Shown: positions 9,414 to 18,610 of the stretch, one piece after another | Position numbering within the stretch: position 1 is the stretch's first letter | How the letters are laid out: each line of letters begins with the position of its first letter | NCBI GenBank assembly: GCA_023091735.1 | Contig: JALKBU010000472.1 | Location: forward strand, 1 to 38,237 | Length of the DNA: 38,237 bases | Direction of reading: 5' to 3' | Source: Trichomonas tenax | Taxonomy: Eukaryota > Parabasalia > Trichomonadida > Trichomonadidae | Notes under the pieces: model-generated | The model's input: the letters and a program-made list of their open reading frames with translations, nothing else | Database searches by the model: none | Told to the model about the DNA's origin: nothing | Made by a program: the position numbers and the translations under genes

Positions 9414-10351
9414 ATGAATCCTTGGAAAACACAATCCAAGTTTATGGAATATGCTACACGTAATAATTGGACAGATGAAACTATTCAAAATAATTGGGAA
9501 GATAAAAAACTTATATCATTCGATTTAAAGGCTAACAGAAAATATTATATGAATATAGTTGCCCAAATAATATGGTTATTATTGATTATTTTATTTCTAA
9601 TAATTTTGTATGGCTATTTGTTGTTGAAGTTAATACTAGAAAATTATATGCTGTATTGTCACCAGGATATAAATATCATAAAAACAGTTGGATAATTTCT
9701 AAAGATATTAAATCATATATGACTAAGGAAAATACTGTGGCATCATTAATTTTTTTAATGGATAACAGAATAAATATCCAAAATGTTATCTGCGATAAAG
9801 AACCGGCATTTGGTCCAACATTTCAAACATGGTGTGCTATTAATAACATTGGTTTCAGACAATATATTGTTAATGATGTTAAAACATTTGTTACCCAAGA
9901 TGAAACTCGTAAAATTCATACCACGTTAGCAATTTTAGATAGGATATGTAGAACAATACGCACTATGAATTATAATATGGGTTATGGTACAGATAATACG
10001 CCAAAACGTATGAATTATTTAGTTAATGAATACAACAATTCACCTAATGTAACATTCTCGAGATTTTTCAAAAGACCAGCTTCACCAAATGATATGACAG
10101 ATGATATGGAACGTAAGTATTGTTTAGAAATGGCTAAAGAAAACTTTATAACGGCATCTATACCTAAATATGATGCTGTTGGATATACCGTAGAAGTTTA
10201 TAATGAATCAAATGCCATGGATAAGTTTAAACCAAAAACATTAGGAAGATTTAAAGTTATAAGTAAAGATGGTAATTTGTTCGTTTGTAAATCTTTAAAG
10301 AATTCCAAAATTGTTAAAGTACCACGATGGATGTTAAAAATTATTTATTAA
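9414..10351 (+). pseudogene. Maverick retroviral-type (c-)integrase, one frameshift
   Basis: The ATG at 9414 gives MNPWKTQSKFMEYATRNNW..., and near 9565 the coding shifts by one base into the frame that runs to TAA at 10351. The second part has the RNase-H-fold core: Asp at 9584 (VIIDYF), Asp at 9794 (VICDKEPAFGPTF) and ILDRICRTIR, where an Asp (9938) stands at the place of the usual catalytic Glu. A C-terminal basic beta-barrel-like region follows (KTLGRFKVISKDGNLF, then KVPRWMLK), as in integrase C-terminal domains. In intact elements it cuts and joins the TIR ends. The single frameshift means that no complete protein is made. Confidence 0.7.
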
Positions 10352-10377
10352 CTTATAAATATTGTTATTTATTATAA

Positions 10378-10824
10378 ATGACGTTTAAATATGTTAATGG
10401 TTCTGCGAAAAATGTAAAAGATGTTAAACCCTTAGAAATTATCGAAAGTTATACCCAGAAATTATCACATTTAATAATCCTGAAGAATTTCAAAAATAAT
10501 ATAATTTACATGAAGAAGAATTTAAGGAATTATCCACATATAAATTAAATACAAAATATAAGATACCCGGTTACAAAATTACCAAACGCAAACAAAATGT
10601 TTGTAGTCTATCGGATTCGATGGCTCAAGATAAAGATGGTAATATATCCGTGAAATTAAGTACATATTATTCTTACAAGAAAAAAATGGTAATAATAGTG
10701 AAATTAATGAAAAAATAATTACAATGGAAACTAATATTAATAAAATACAAGAAGAAATCGATGAAATAATTATTCAAATTAAGAAACTAATGAATGCTCA
10801 ATTAAATCTGGGTTTAAATGGGTA
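10378..10824 (+). pseudogene. Maverick gene of unknown function, multiply frameshifted
   Basis: The ATG at 10378 opens MTFKYVNGSAKNVKDVKPLE. Near 10450 the coding moves by one frame (PEIITFNNPEEFQK), meets a TAA at 10498, continues with YNLHEEEFKELSTYKLNTKY..., and shifts again near 10685 into a helical stretch with IQEEIDEIIIQIKKLM that ends at TAA 10822-10824. The successive frames join into a protein of roughly 145 residues. No domain is recognised. It starts 27 bp after the integrase stop. Confidence 0.45.
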
Positions 10825-11013
10825 ACTGATAATGTTGTTAAACCTGTAGCAAGTTCTTTCGGTGCTCAATTCGGTGATAAACTTAAGGGAACATTACCAA
10901 AAGTTGGATTTGAATTTGGTGTGAATAATAATGGCGATAGAAAACATGCGATTAATATTGATGATATTGTTCGGGATGTTGGATCTTGGGTTACTTCTAA
11001 GCTAAAACGTTAA
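10783..11013 (+). pseudogene. Maverick 3' gene fragment, unknown
   Basis: An open frame without a plausible start reads KWVTDNVVKPVASSFGAQF, then LPKVGFEFGVNNNGDRKHAI and ends in SWVTSKLKR at TAA 11011-11013. Its composition is normal for a real protein and different from the surrounding AT-rich noise, so it is probably the C-terminal part of an element gene whose 5' part has been lost. It overlaps the preceding pseudogene in another frame, which fits a deletion junction near 10800. Confidence 0.4.
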
Positions 11014-11094
11014 AAATTATATAAAAAATAAATTTTTATTAAATGGGATTAATAATTTTGCTATTTATTATAGTTGTATATTTCCCGAAAAATC

Positions 11095-11209
11095 AAGCAT
11101 GTAACACTAAATCACATTCGTTAAGTTTCAATATGATATTATTTAAGATAGTTATAACTTTATTTTTCTTAGCACATTTTAGTTCAGAAATATTTTCATG
11201 AGCACATCC
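11095..11209 (-). repeat. Right subterminal inverted repeat
   Basis: This is the reverse complement of 5777-5892 with a few substitutions. In this copy the codon matching the internal TGA of the left ORF is TGT. It is separated from the right TIR by unrelated sequence. Confidence 0.8.
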
Positions 11210-11648
11210 AATAATATTCTTCTCAATTTAATAAACTTGTCAAATTTAGCGGCTCAAAAAAATAATCATCATTATTTTTGGGATAATAACACACAGAGCT
11301 TATGTGTGAACACTTGGAATACCTTTTTTCCAAAAAAAAAGCTAAAAAAGCAAATTTGTGATTAGATTTACTTATTTATCATCGACAACAACATATTTTA
11401 CGTTATAAAAATGCTATACAATGGGAATATAATATATTATAATGAGTAAAGCACATCATGGCAAATCAATGTTTTTGATGCAAGATATATCTAATATTTT
11501 AATGAAATATAGACTTTGTTAGCTAATTCTTTAATATATCATTCACAAGAGGATTTTGTACATTGGGGTTCAATAACTTAGCAAGAAGTTAATCCAGTGA
11601 GTTAAAAAACGAGTTTCGCCGATTTTGCATATAAAAATATAATTGCCC
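11210..11648. other. Unrelated filler between right subterminal repeat and right TIR
   Basis: About 440 bp that has no counterpart in the 114 bp at the equivalent place on the left (5663-5776). All frames are broken and no gene is recognised; an A9 run lies at 11334-11342. It looks like sequence captured or left behind by a rearrangement of the right arm. Confidence 0.5.
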
Positions 11649-11726
11649 ATTAAGAATCTCTTGTTCTGCCAACATTTTAGAAAATGTTGGAATGCAATCA
11701 TTTGAATGGTTGTCTGTGTTCTCCAT
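11589..11726 (-). pseudogene. Right-hand copy of the TIR-borne gene, 3' part replaced
   Basis: The ATG at 11726 (minus) lies in the right TIR and encodes the same N-terminus as the left copy (DNHSNDCIPTFSKMLAEQE) with two substitutions near the start. After EILN it leaves the TIR and reads 19 residues of unrelated sequence to TAA at 11589. The original 3' part survives, displaced, in 11095-11209. The gene is therefore broken at both ends of the element, by different events. Confidence 0.5.
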
Positions 11727-11975
11727 TATTTATTAGAGAAAAACATATAAAAAATATTTTTTATTTTAACAAATTATAGAAAATCATTGATAAATCCCTA
11801 CCATAAGAATTTTAATAACAAATTATAAGAAATTATTAAGATTTCGATATAAATTATAGGAAAATTGTTTATTTTATATATTAGGAAAGTTATGATTATG
11901 GATATTCTCAGATTGCTGTTTTTAGGGTTAGCCAAATTTTGGATTACCCCGAAAAATCACAATCTGTATACTACT
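11649..11975 (-). repeat. Right terminal inverted repeat of the Maverick
   Basis: This is the reverse complement of 5334-5662 and ends in CAATCTGTATACTACT. It is followed directly by the second TTTAT (11976-11980). Confidence 0.9.
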
Positions 11976-11980
11976 TTTAT
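11976..11980. repeat. Right target-site duplication TTTAT
   Basis: It is identical to 5329-5333 and abuts the right TIR end. Removing the element and one TTTAT rebuilds a plain AT-rich spacer (...AAAGATTTATACCAAA...). Confidence 0.75.
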
Positions 11981-12007
11981 ACCAAAATTAAATAAACGTA
12001 TATAAAT

Positions 12008-12012
12008 TCATA
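12008..12012 (+). promoter_or_regulatory. Initiator-like TCATA upstream of 12027
   Basis: TCATA lies 14 bp before the ATG and matches the trichomonad initiator consensus TCA(+1)YW, which normally sits within about 20 bp of the start codon. It lies 27 bp outside the target-site duplication, so the element inserted just upstream of the core promoter. Confidence 0.45.
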
Positions 12013-12026
12013 AAAGTGACAAAATA

Positions 12027-12509
12027 ATGAAAAGTGCACTTTCTTCGAGACGTCCTGTTTCTTTGTTCCAATGGAGTGACAACATGAAGAGTATTTTGGG
12101 AGATTCATTCGACCAAGTTGTCGCGAAGGAACAAAATCAGCTACAAATCGCTCAAACTTCCAGAACAACGCGAGAAAATCAATATACGGTCCAAAAAAGA
12201 GCATTAAACTCATCACTGCAGCGAAAGAAAGACAAAACAATGCGTCAAATTCAAGCAAATTATAGAGTTGAAAGTAATCGAATTCAAAGAGAATTTCATC
12301 CTCCAAAAGTTGAGACTAAGGCCACACAGAAGAGGTTTCATGATTACAAAGTGATTGAGCGCGTTATAGACTCAAGAAATGACGAATATATTCAATCAGC
12401 CGAATCTTTGCCAAATGGTAAAACTATTGACTTGAGAAAGGCAAGAAAACTTCCACCGGATAACACTAGTTTCGTCAGATCTACCAATAGAGTTTTTTAT
12501 TGGGGATAG
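12027..12509 (+). CDS. Small basic, coiled-coil protein, unknown
   Basis: The ATG at 12027 gives 160 residues and ends YWG-TAG. The N-terminus is SRRPVSLFQWSDNMKSILGDSF; residues ~32-90 are a Gln/Arg/Lys-rich helix likely to form a coiled coil (LQIAQTSRTTRENQ, LNSSLQRKKDKTMRQIQ); the C-terminal third has KTIDLRKARKLPPDNTSF. There is no signal peptide or membrane segment, and I recognise no family. The frame is unbroken over its whole length and an initiator-like motif lies before it, so I accept it as a gene. The Maverick relic ends 47 bp upstream of its target-site duplication, and its effect on expression is unknown. Confidence 0.65.
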   Translation: MKSALSSRRPVSLFQWSDNMKSILGDSFDQVVAKEQNQLQIAQTSRTTRENQYTVQKRALNSSLQRKKDKTMRQIQANYRVESNRIQREFHPPKVETKATQKRFHDYKVIERVIDSRNDEYIQSAESLPNGKTIDLRKARKLPPDNTSFVRSTNRVFYWG

Positions 12510-13252
12510 AATTTTTTATCATCAATATTATTGTTTGAATAAATATGGTATCATGTTAAAATCCACGAAATGGATTTCCCTCCTTATTATGTTGAATTAT
12601 ATTCGATCAAGAAAAGTTTGATCAAAGGATATCGATCATAAAGTTAGAGAACTATTGGAATTATCTGGTAAAAATAGCAAATTTAGGTGTTAAAAAGTTC
12701 AAAAACGAGGTTTATTTGAAAAATAATGATAATGTGTAAATGAGTTCTCAGCCTCATAGGGGAGATAGAAAATTGGTAGTTTTGTTTGCGTTTGCGCTAG
12801 TCTTATGTTTTAAATCTGTATTTTTGATTTCACATTTCCTCTGAATATTGATGCTTTTAAATTCCTATAGATATTAGAGGCACTGAATGCAAAATCATAT
12901 TCCTTTAATCCCTTTTAAAGTTTTCGTTGAACAATTCGGAAAATGCTCATAAATTCATTTCTTTTAAAAATGAGATTAAAAAAAATAAAGTCATGAATGT
13001 GTTTAAAACTCGATATTCATATAGATGTGACTCTAATGCCTACCCCTTATATTTATGCCAGTGGAATATCTTTATCTATTTTCTAGACCGAGATGCTCAC
13101 GCGTTTTTGACATTGAAAATGAATTGTAAAGTAATGTTATTTCTGCTCAGCAAATGAGCGGAATTATCACAAAATAAAATAGGGGTATATATTCTGCTTT
13201 GAAGCAAACATGTATAAACTTAGATGCATTTATTCATAAAAATAAAAGAAGC
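12510..13252. other. Intergenic, no gene seen
   Basis: About 740 bp. AATAAATATGG after the stop at 12509 could hold the poly(A) signal. Short open frames such as 12927-13157 start at TTG and have no recognisable content. The base composition changes sharply to GC-rich at about 13250, where the alcohol dehydrogenase relic begins. Confidence 0.55.
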
Positions 13253-14435
13253 TTAGACGATGATCTTCTTAAGGATCTCGCGGACAACTTCCTCAGTGAC
13301 CTGCTTGTGCCAGCCGAATGGCTTGTTGCCGGACGACTCCATGACCATCTTTGTGACCTTCTCTACATTGCCCTCCTTGACATCATGGAGCCTGTGCTCG
13401 TACTCGGAGACTGTCTTGACGTGGCCGAGCTTGATGATCCACTCCTGGAGGAACTCGATGAACTTGTTGGCCTTCTCATCGTGTGTGCCGTCCCAGATGT
13501 TGAAGACGCGCTCGGCTGAGCGGGCCATCAAGTAGCTGCGTGTACTGATGTACGTCCTCAAGAAGTGCGATGTGACCATGGCGAGTGTTGCACTGTGATC
13601 AACACCGTACTCGGCTGTGAGCTGGTGGCCGATCATGTGGATGCCCTAGCATGTGTCCTTGCTGAGTGTGAAGACAAAGTTGAGTGCGAATGTGGCAGTG
13701 TTGATGAGGCGGCTGTGAAGCTCGAGTCTCGAGTTTGGCTTCTTGAGGTCCTCCGAGATGTGACGAGCTCTCTCATGAGGGACATCCAGAAGTTGTCCAT
13801 CATCGGAAGGCTCTCACCGGTGAGGAACTGGTCGATGAAGTGTGTCATGGCATCGTAGAGGCCGTTCCTGAGCTGCCTTGGTGGAAGCGTCATCGTGTAT
13901 CTTGGGTCGAGGAGTGAGAACTTTGAATATGTGACTTGGTTGCCACCGGAGAGCTTCTCGTTCGTTGCGCGCCTTGAGATAACAAAGTTGTAGTTCCACT
14001 CGGAGCCTGTGGCCGAGAGTCATGACGGAGCCGATTGACATGCACTGATATGGGTAAAATTGCTTGGCAACAATGTCCCATTGGTCGATGCCATCGTCAA
14101 GAGATGCGACGGCAGAAATGAACTTTGTGGCATCGAGCGTTGAACCACAAACCGACTGCAAGGATCAAATCCGGCTTCCACTCTTCGACAACTTTGATGA
14201 TCTCCATGCAGCGAGAATAGTCCGGGTTTGGCTGAATGCCACCCTCCCAGCGGATGTCGTACTCAAACGCAGAAAGTGCCTTTGTGGCGTCTTCGCGAGC
14301 GCCGTTCTTGTCAATTCTGCCGCCACCGAATGTGACAAGAACTTTAGACTTAGGAGAAACAAACTTGTTCAAGTGATCAGCAACGGCGTTCTCACCAAAG
14401 CCAACTTATGTTGTGTTTGTCCATAGGCACTTCAT
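13253..14435 (-). pseudogene. Iron-containing alcohol dehydrogenase (YqhD/butanol dehydrogenase-like), full-length but dead
   Basis: Reading minus from the ATG at 14435: MKCLWTNTT, TAA at 14406-14408, then VGFGENAVADHL..., VLVTFGGGRIDKNGA and GGIQPNPDYSRCMEIIK. Frameshifts follow at about 14155 (in the GGGS...LDATKFI nucleotide-binding motif), about 14005 (before ATGSEWNYNFVISRR) and about 13770 (before EDLKKPNSRLELHSR). A TAG at 13646-13648 precedes GIHMIGHQLTAEYGVDH, after which the frame is clean to TAA at 13253 (REILKKIIV). The metal ligands of the family are all visible: Asp and His in YDAMTHFIDQ, and the two His in HMIGHQLTAEYGVDH. Intact members reduce aldehydes with NAD(P)H. The region is far richer in G+C than its surroundings, as in highly expressed trichomonad metabolic genes, so this is probably a dead copy of such a gene. 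Confidence 0.85.
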
Positions 14436-15664
14436 TATCAAGAAATGAAGTCATTTTTGAGCATTTCAATAAACATGATTGGCATTTTTTCTTTTTCACT
14501 TTATCTGAATGTTCTATAGTCATTGCATCTATACATCTGAAAAAATAATCAAAATGAACGATTGGAGTGTCAAATCAATCATCGCGTGAAAAATAGTGAC
14601 ACCACAGACGAGTGCAACATTGTGCTCAATCTTGGCGATTTCTTATCAATTTTCAATCGATTTTTTTTTTTCAATGGTGAGGAAAAAAATTTGGAAATAA
14701 TTCTTTTCCTTTGGTTGATGGGAACTATCGCTATCGTCTCAAATTTGCCTGTTTCAGCTATGCTACGTGATTTTGGCTGATTTTTTGAGCAAAAATATTC
14801 AAAATAACTAAACATTTGATATATTAGCTCAATTACATTGTTAAAATCTTATCTAGCAGCTACTGATTATAAATTCTCTTTGTTTCTAGCTCAATACAAA
14901 ATTTTAATTAATACAATTGTATTTTTAACAAAACCAATTGTGGATAATTAACATTGTCTCAATTCAATCGTTTCTGAAAGAAGTCCAGTTTTATTGTGAT
15001 ATTGATCAAAGCATTAAACATATTCAATTATAAATAATTAAACTGAGATACCTTGGACTTATGCTTGATTGTGTTAACATTGATTGACAATGATAATGAA
15101 TTTTCGAAAAATCAAAAAAAAAGACATTTAAACGAAATTTTATGATATTTAATTTTTGTATGGATTTGCCAATCAAATGCTCAATTCCAAACAGCTCGAA
15201 AAGATAAGGAAAAATTATTTGGGGTCTTTCGGACTATTATAGGAGTTATCATTTTCCTAAAAACCGAATATTTGGATACAGCAATGTCTAAAACGCAATA
15301 TTCTAAAATTATTTTTGAGAAGAAGGTGTTTAACGTGCATTTCCAATAATTCATAATTTGGAACTATATATGATAAATGCCAATATTCCAAAATCAAAAA
15401 TAAAAGTTATCAAAAGTGATTTTACGTTAAATATCATCAATTTATCTATCTCAATAAATGTCTAAATAATTATCACAAAAATTTGAATTAATTCGAAAGT
15501 TGTTCAAAAATATGATAATATAATGGCTCTAAAGCATATTTCCATGAACGTTGAATTCAAAGAAAAAACAAAATATGAAAAATATCATTCTTTGGATATT
15601 TTGGAGCATTGTGAACGATTAAATATGGACAGAAAATTGAATGGTTATTGAAAATTTTATTTTT
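14436..15664. other. Intergenic, no gene seen
   Basis: About 1.2 kb of AT-rich sequence. Small open frames at 14562-14780 (plus) and 14579-14815 (minus) are mirror shadows over low-complexity poly-T/poly-A and carry no recognised motif. No hairpin or repeat stood out. Confidence 0.5.
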
Positions 15665-16626
15665 ATGGAAACGAAGATTCCGGAGTTTTCAGGCAATTTC
15701 AAGCTTGGCGACATCATAGGCCGGGGGGTCATTTGCCACCATCTACATGGGCGAAGATCCAAAGACGCATGAAATCGCTGCTGTTAAAGTTTTTAATCGC
15801 GCAAAAGTCCAGGAAATGGGACTGATGAAGTATCTCGAGTTAGAAGTGAGACTATCGGAGCGCCTGAAGCATCCCTACTTGCCAAAGATATATGGAACAG
15901 TTTATCATAATGATCTTATTATGATTTTAATGGAATATTTGCCAAGCGGGAACTTGGTCGACGTTCTGGAGAGCAAATATTACTTCCCCTTCATGGACAG
16001 GATTAATGTTTGCTTCAAGATTCTCGAAGCATTAAATTATTTGCACGAGAGAGGCATCGCACACAGGGACTTAAAGCTCGAAAAATTGTATTCGACAAAG
16101 AGTACAGTCCGAGGATCGTCGATTTAGGAATTTCTAGCGAGTACGTAGATAATTTAAGAACATTTTGCGGAACTCCAGCGTGTATGGCCCAGGAAGTGAT
16201 AAAAGGACAGTTATATAACGGAATGAAAGCCGACATTTGGTATTTCAGTGTAACAATTCACATAATGATGACAATGAATTGTCCATATCAATATACATGC
16301 GAAGCAATGTTCATAAGGCAGATCAAAACTGGAATGTTAGAGATAAGGAACAACTGTTTCAGCATAATTGGCCAAATAATCAACAAATGTTTGCAATTTG
16401 ACCTGCTAAGCGTCCTTCTGCAAAAGAATTGATGGATATGATGAAAGCATTCATCACTGATATGTTCGCTCCTAATCCAAAGCAGAATTCTGCTCTTATT
16501 TTGCCAAAATTGAAATTATGCGAGAGAATCGAGCAAAACAAGTGCCAAACAGGTAGAAAAACAGCACACCAACTCATCGTAAAAGTGAGTGCAAACTTCA
16601 AACTTCGCAGAGTTTGCAGTTTTTAA
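15665..16626 (+). pseudogene. CAMK-like protein kinase, broken by three frameshifts
   Basis: The ATG at 15665 reads METKIPEFSGNFKLGDIIGRG and is shifted at a run of six G (15723-15728), exactly in the glycine loop. It resumes as SFATIYMGEDPKTHEIAAVKVF (the VAIK-type Lys is AVKV). HRDLKLE follows, then a one-base loss near 16081, and coding continues in another frame with IVFDKEYSPRIVDLGISSE, GTPACMAQEV and ADIWYFSVTIHI. A third shift near 16402 leads to KRPSAKELMDMMKAF and a 50-residue tail ending at TAA 16626. Besides the shifts, DFG is DLG, APE is AQE, and WSLGV is WYFSV. All kinase subdomains are recognisable in order, so this was a complete kinase gene until recently. Confidence 0.75.
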
Positions 16627-17109
16627 TTATTTGTATTAATAAATATTCGAATACCATGGATTTTGTTATAAGAATATTCATTTTTTCGATTTTCGTTTTG
16701 GTTTTTCATATCGCGATTGACTGTTTTGAGTTTTGATGATGTGAAATAGTCGAATTTTCGATTTTCTTTCTGAAAAATGACTGAAAGATTTGGAAATCCT
16801 CTTAATTAACATGAAAACATTATGGACCTAACTTCAATTTGCTTGAATTTCGTGTTTTTATTTGCAATATTGAACATGAATCAAAATTGTATATATCAAG
16901 AAATTGCTTAAAGTTCTTCAAAAATGCATAAAATCTTAAACTTCTTAAAAATCAAAATCTATATCTCGTTTCTATTTTAGAATTATAACATAATTTATTG
17001 AGCAAATGTTGTAGATAAATTTTTCAATAAATTATATAAGGAAATTGAGTATAAAAGTAAAGATGAGTAGTTTCAAAATCGAATTGATTTTAGGTTTATT
17101 CAATGTTTG
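16627..17109. other. Intergenic, no gene seen
   Basis: About 480 bp between the convergent ends of the kinase pseudogene and the minus-strand gene at 17110. It is AT-rich and nothing is recognised; the AATAAA at 16638-16643 may be a poly(A) signal of the pseudogene. Confidence 0.5.
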
Positions 17110-18096
17110 TTATGTTTTAGCGTTTTGATTGAAAATGAAGGTTCTCTCTTCATCCTGGAGCTTTGCAATAAGGTAATTTTCGAGTTTCTGCAATGTATCC
17201 TTTGCAGCGGACTTGAATTTAGCGTTATCCTGGCATTTCTTTTCTGATGATTTCATATCTGTTGTTTCCTTCTTTGATTCTGACTTCATGGACTTTGTCA
17301 AAAGCTTCTGCGGTGCCTGAATTACCTGAGCGGAAACGACCTTTTGCTGCTGAGCAACCAAATTGTTGTATTTGCCCCAGCAATTTGAGATTTCTGATTC
17401 AAGGCGCTTTTCGAGTGTATCAAGGTCTGCCTGAAGCTGAAGTTCAGCGTTTTCGATCAATTTGTCGTACTTATCATTAACGAACTGAATTCTCTTTTGT
17501 CTTTCGTTATTTCCGACTTCTGTAGCTTCAGCGAGAACCAACTTCGCCTCTTCGAACTCATCTGCCATAGCGTGCTTTCTTGCTTTCGCTTCTAAGAGCT
17601 GTTGTTGACCAGCAGTTCTTGTAGACTCAAAAGCGATGTCAATTTGCCTGTCGATTTCAATGGCTGTGACATTGTCTTCGAAATCTTTGATCAATTTTTC
17701 GTATGTTTCTTGTTTCTTCTTGCGAATGTCCATTTCTTCGGTAATTGCTTTATAACGTTTCTCTTTCTCGAACTGGTCGTAAGCTCTGAGCAATTCATCG
17801 ACAGTCTTACAGAGCTCTTGCTTCAGATTCTCAGCGAAATCGTTTGTATTGTCAACATTCGATCCATTCATGAATTTCGTGATTCTTGCAGACTCATCGA
17901 ACTTCATCTCCTGGATAGTTTTCTTCTTCATCGCGCGGAGTTCGTTCAATGAAAGGCCTTTGAGATCATCGAAATTTTCTTGCGGCTGTAAACTCTTTCT
18001 TCCCGTTGTTTTGCTGCCGATCGACGATGTCGATGCTCTTGGATTTGAATTTGTCGAACTTCTCCTTGAAGAAGCTCTTGAACTTGTTGCAGACAT
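17110..18096 (-). CDS. Coiled-coil protein with Ser/Arg-rich N-terminus, unknown
   Basis: The ATG at 18096 gives 328 residues. Residues 1-40 are low-complexity Ser/Arg/Thr (SATSSRASSRRSSTNSNPRAS), a likely disordered and phosphorylatable region. From ~45 to ~270 the protein is almost wholly helical with heptad-like spacing (LSLNELRAMKKKTIQEM, ENLKQELCKTVDELL, DTLEKRLESEISNCWGKY). The C-terminal part is basic (KSMKSESKKETTDMKSSEKK) and ends in a short helix, LQKLENYLIAKLQDEE. There is no TM segment or enzyme motif. The architecture resembles cytoskeleton-associated coiled-coil proteins, but that is only an impression. Confidence 0.75.
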   Translation of the reverse strand: MSATSSRASSRRSSTNSNPRASTSSIGSKTTGRKSLQPQENFDDLKGLSLNELRAMKKKTIQEMKFDESARITKFMNGSNVDNTNDFAENLKQELCKTVDELLRAYDQFEKEKRYKAITEEMDIRKKKQETYEKLIKDFEDNVTAIEIDRQIDIAFESTRTAGQQQLLEAKARKHAMADEFEEAKLVLAEATEVGNNERQKRIQFVNDKYDKLIENAELQLQADLDTLEKRLESEISNCWGKYNNLVAQQQKVVSAQVIQAPQKLLTKSMKSESKKETTDMKSSEKKCQDNAKFKSAAKDTLQKLENYLIAKLQDEERTFIFNQNAKT

Positions 18097-18273
18097 TTTT
18101 TTTGTAAACTTATTTGTAAAGTACGATTATTTTTTGCAGATATATCCTTTTTAACTTTATCGTTAGAAACAACATCTTTTGTATTATCTATTTGTATATG
18201 GATGTGCGAATTAGGCACTTTTTGGCAGCGCGGTTTAGATTTTACAACTATGAAGTTAAATGGATCTTGAAAA

Positions 18274-18477
18274 CTAGGGAATACAAATAAGGTTTTTGTG
18301 GGTCCTGACTTTGAACAAAAAGTATTGAAGAACTTTACAAAATTGAACATTTAAGGGAGCCGTACAGCCACCGAAAATGGTCACTTTTGGAGCACTTTTT
18401 AGACGTTTAGGAGAGGTTCTGGATCTTCTTGCATACCCAGCAAGAACCGGTATAGGTAGAGCATAATAATCTGTCAA
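18274..18477 (-). other. Doubtful small ORF in a repeat-like region
   Basis: The ATG at 18477 gives 67 residues (TDYYALPIPVLAGYARRSR, then KVTIFGGCTAPLNVQF). The composition is more protein-like than chance, and the sequence around it is less AT-rich than the spacers. It lies upstream of the gene at 18096 on the same strand and next to a block of inverted repeats, so it could be part of a dispersed repeat rather than a gene. I cannot decide from sequence alone. Confidence 0.25.
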
Positions 18478-18610
18478 ACGAAAAGCTACACTTTACACGT
18501 CAGATTTCATTCATAAAGTGGGGGTTTAAAATTAGAGGGGTAGGGTCTCAATCATTAAAAGTGACACATATGATTTTGCCTTTTTCCTTCAAGAGCGAAG
18601 TCAAGAGAGA

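Larger units (their letters stand above)
5334..11975. mobile_element. Decayed, internally deleted Maverick/Polinton element (6.6 kb)
   Basis: The element starts 5'-AGTAGTATACAG and ends CTGTATACTACT-3', so it has the AG...CT termini of Mavericks, with TIRs of 329 bp (left) and 327 bp (right) and a TTTAT duplication. Inside are relics of a capsid-like gene, a coiled-coil gene, two unknown minus-strand genes, a packaging ATPase, a retroviral-type integrase and two further fragments. Complete elements are usually about 15-20 kb and also carry protein-primed DNA polymerase B and a cysteine protease; neither is visible here. Nearly every gene has stops or frameshifts. I infer a non-autonomous, dying copy whose TIRs are still very similar to each other. 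Confidence 0.88.

Noticed and set aside
10378..11013. One continuous gene from MTFKYVNG to SWVTSKLKR
   Set aside because: The two parts overlap in different frames and differ in character; more than one original gene is likely, so they are listed separately.
11285..11300. AATAACACACAG resembling the trichomonad 3' splice motif (ACTAACACACAG)
   Set aside because: The branch ACTAAC is not matched and no GTAYGT-type 5' site or gene spans it. The same near-match at 20221-20232 lies in a hairpin arm.
13199..13858. Several long plus-strand frames in the GC-rich region
   Set aside because: GC-rich DNA has few stops in any frame. The minus strand gives a recognisable Fe-ADH, while the plus frames have no family content.
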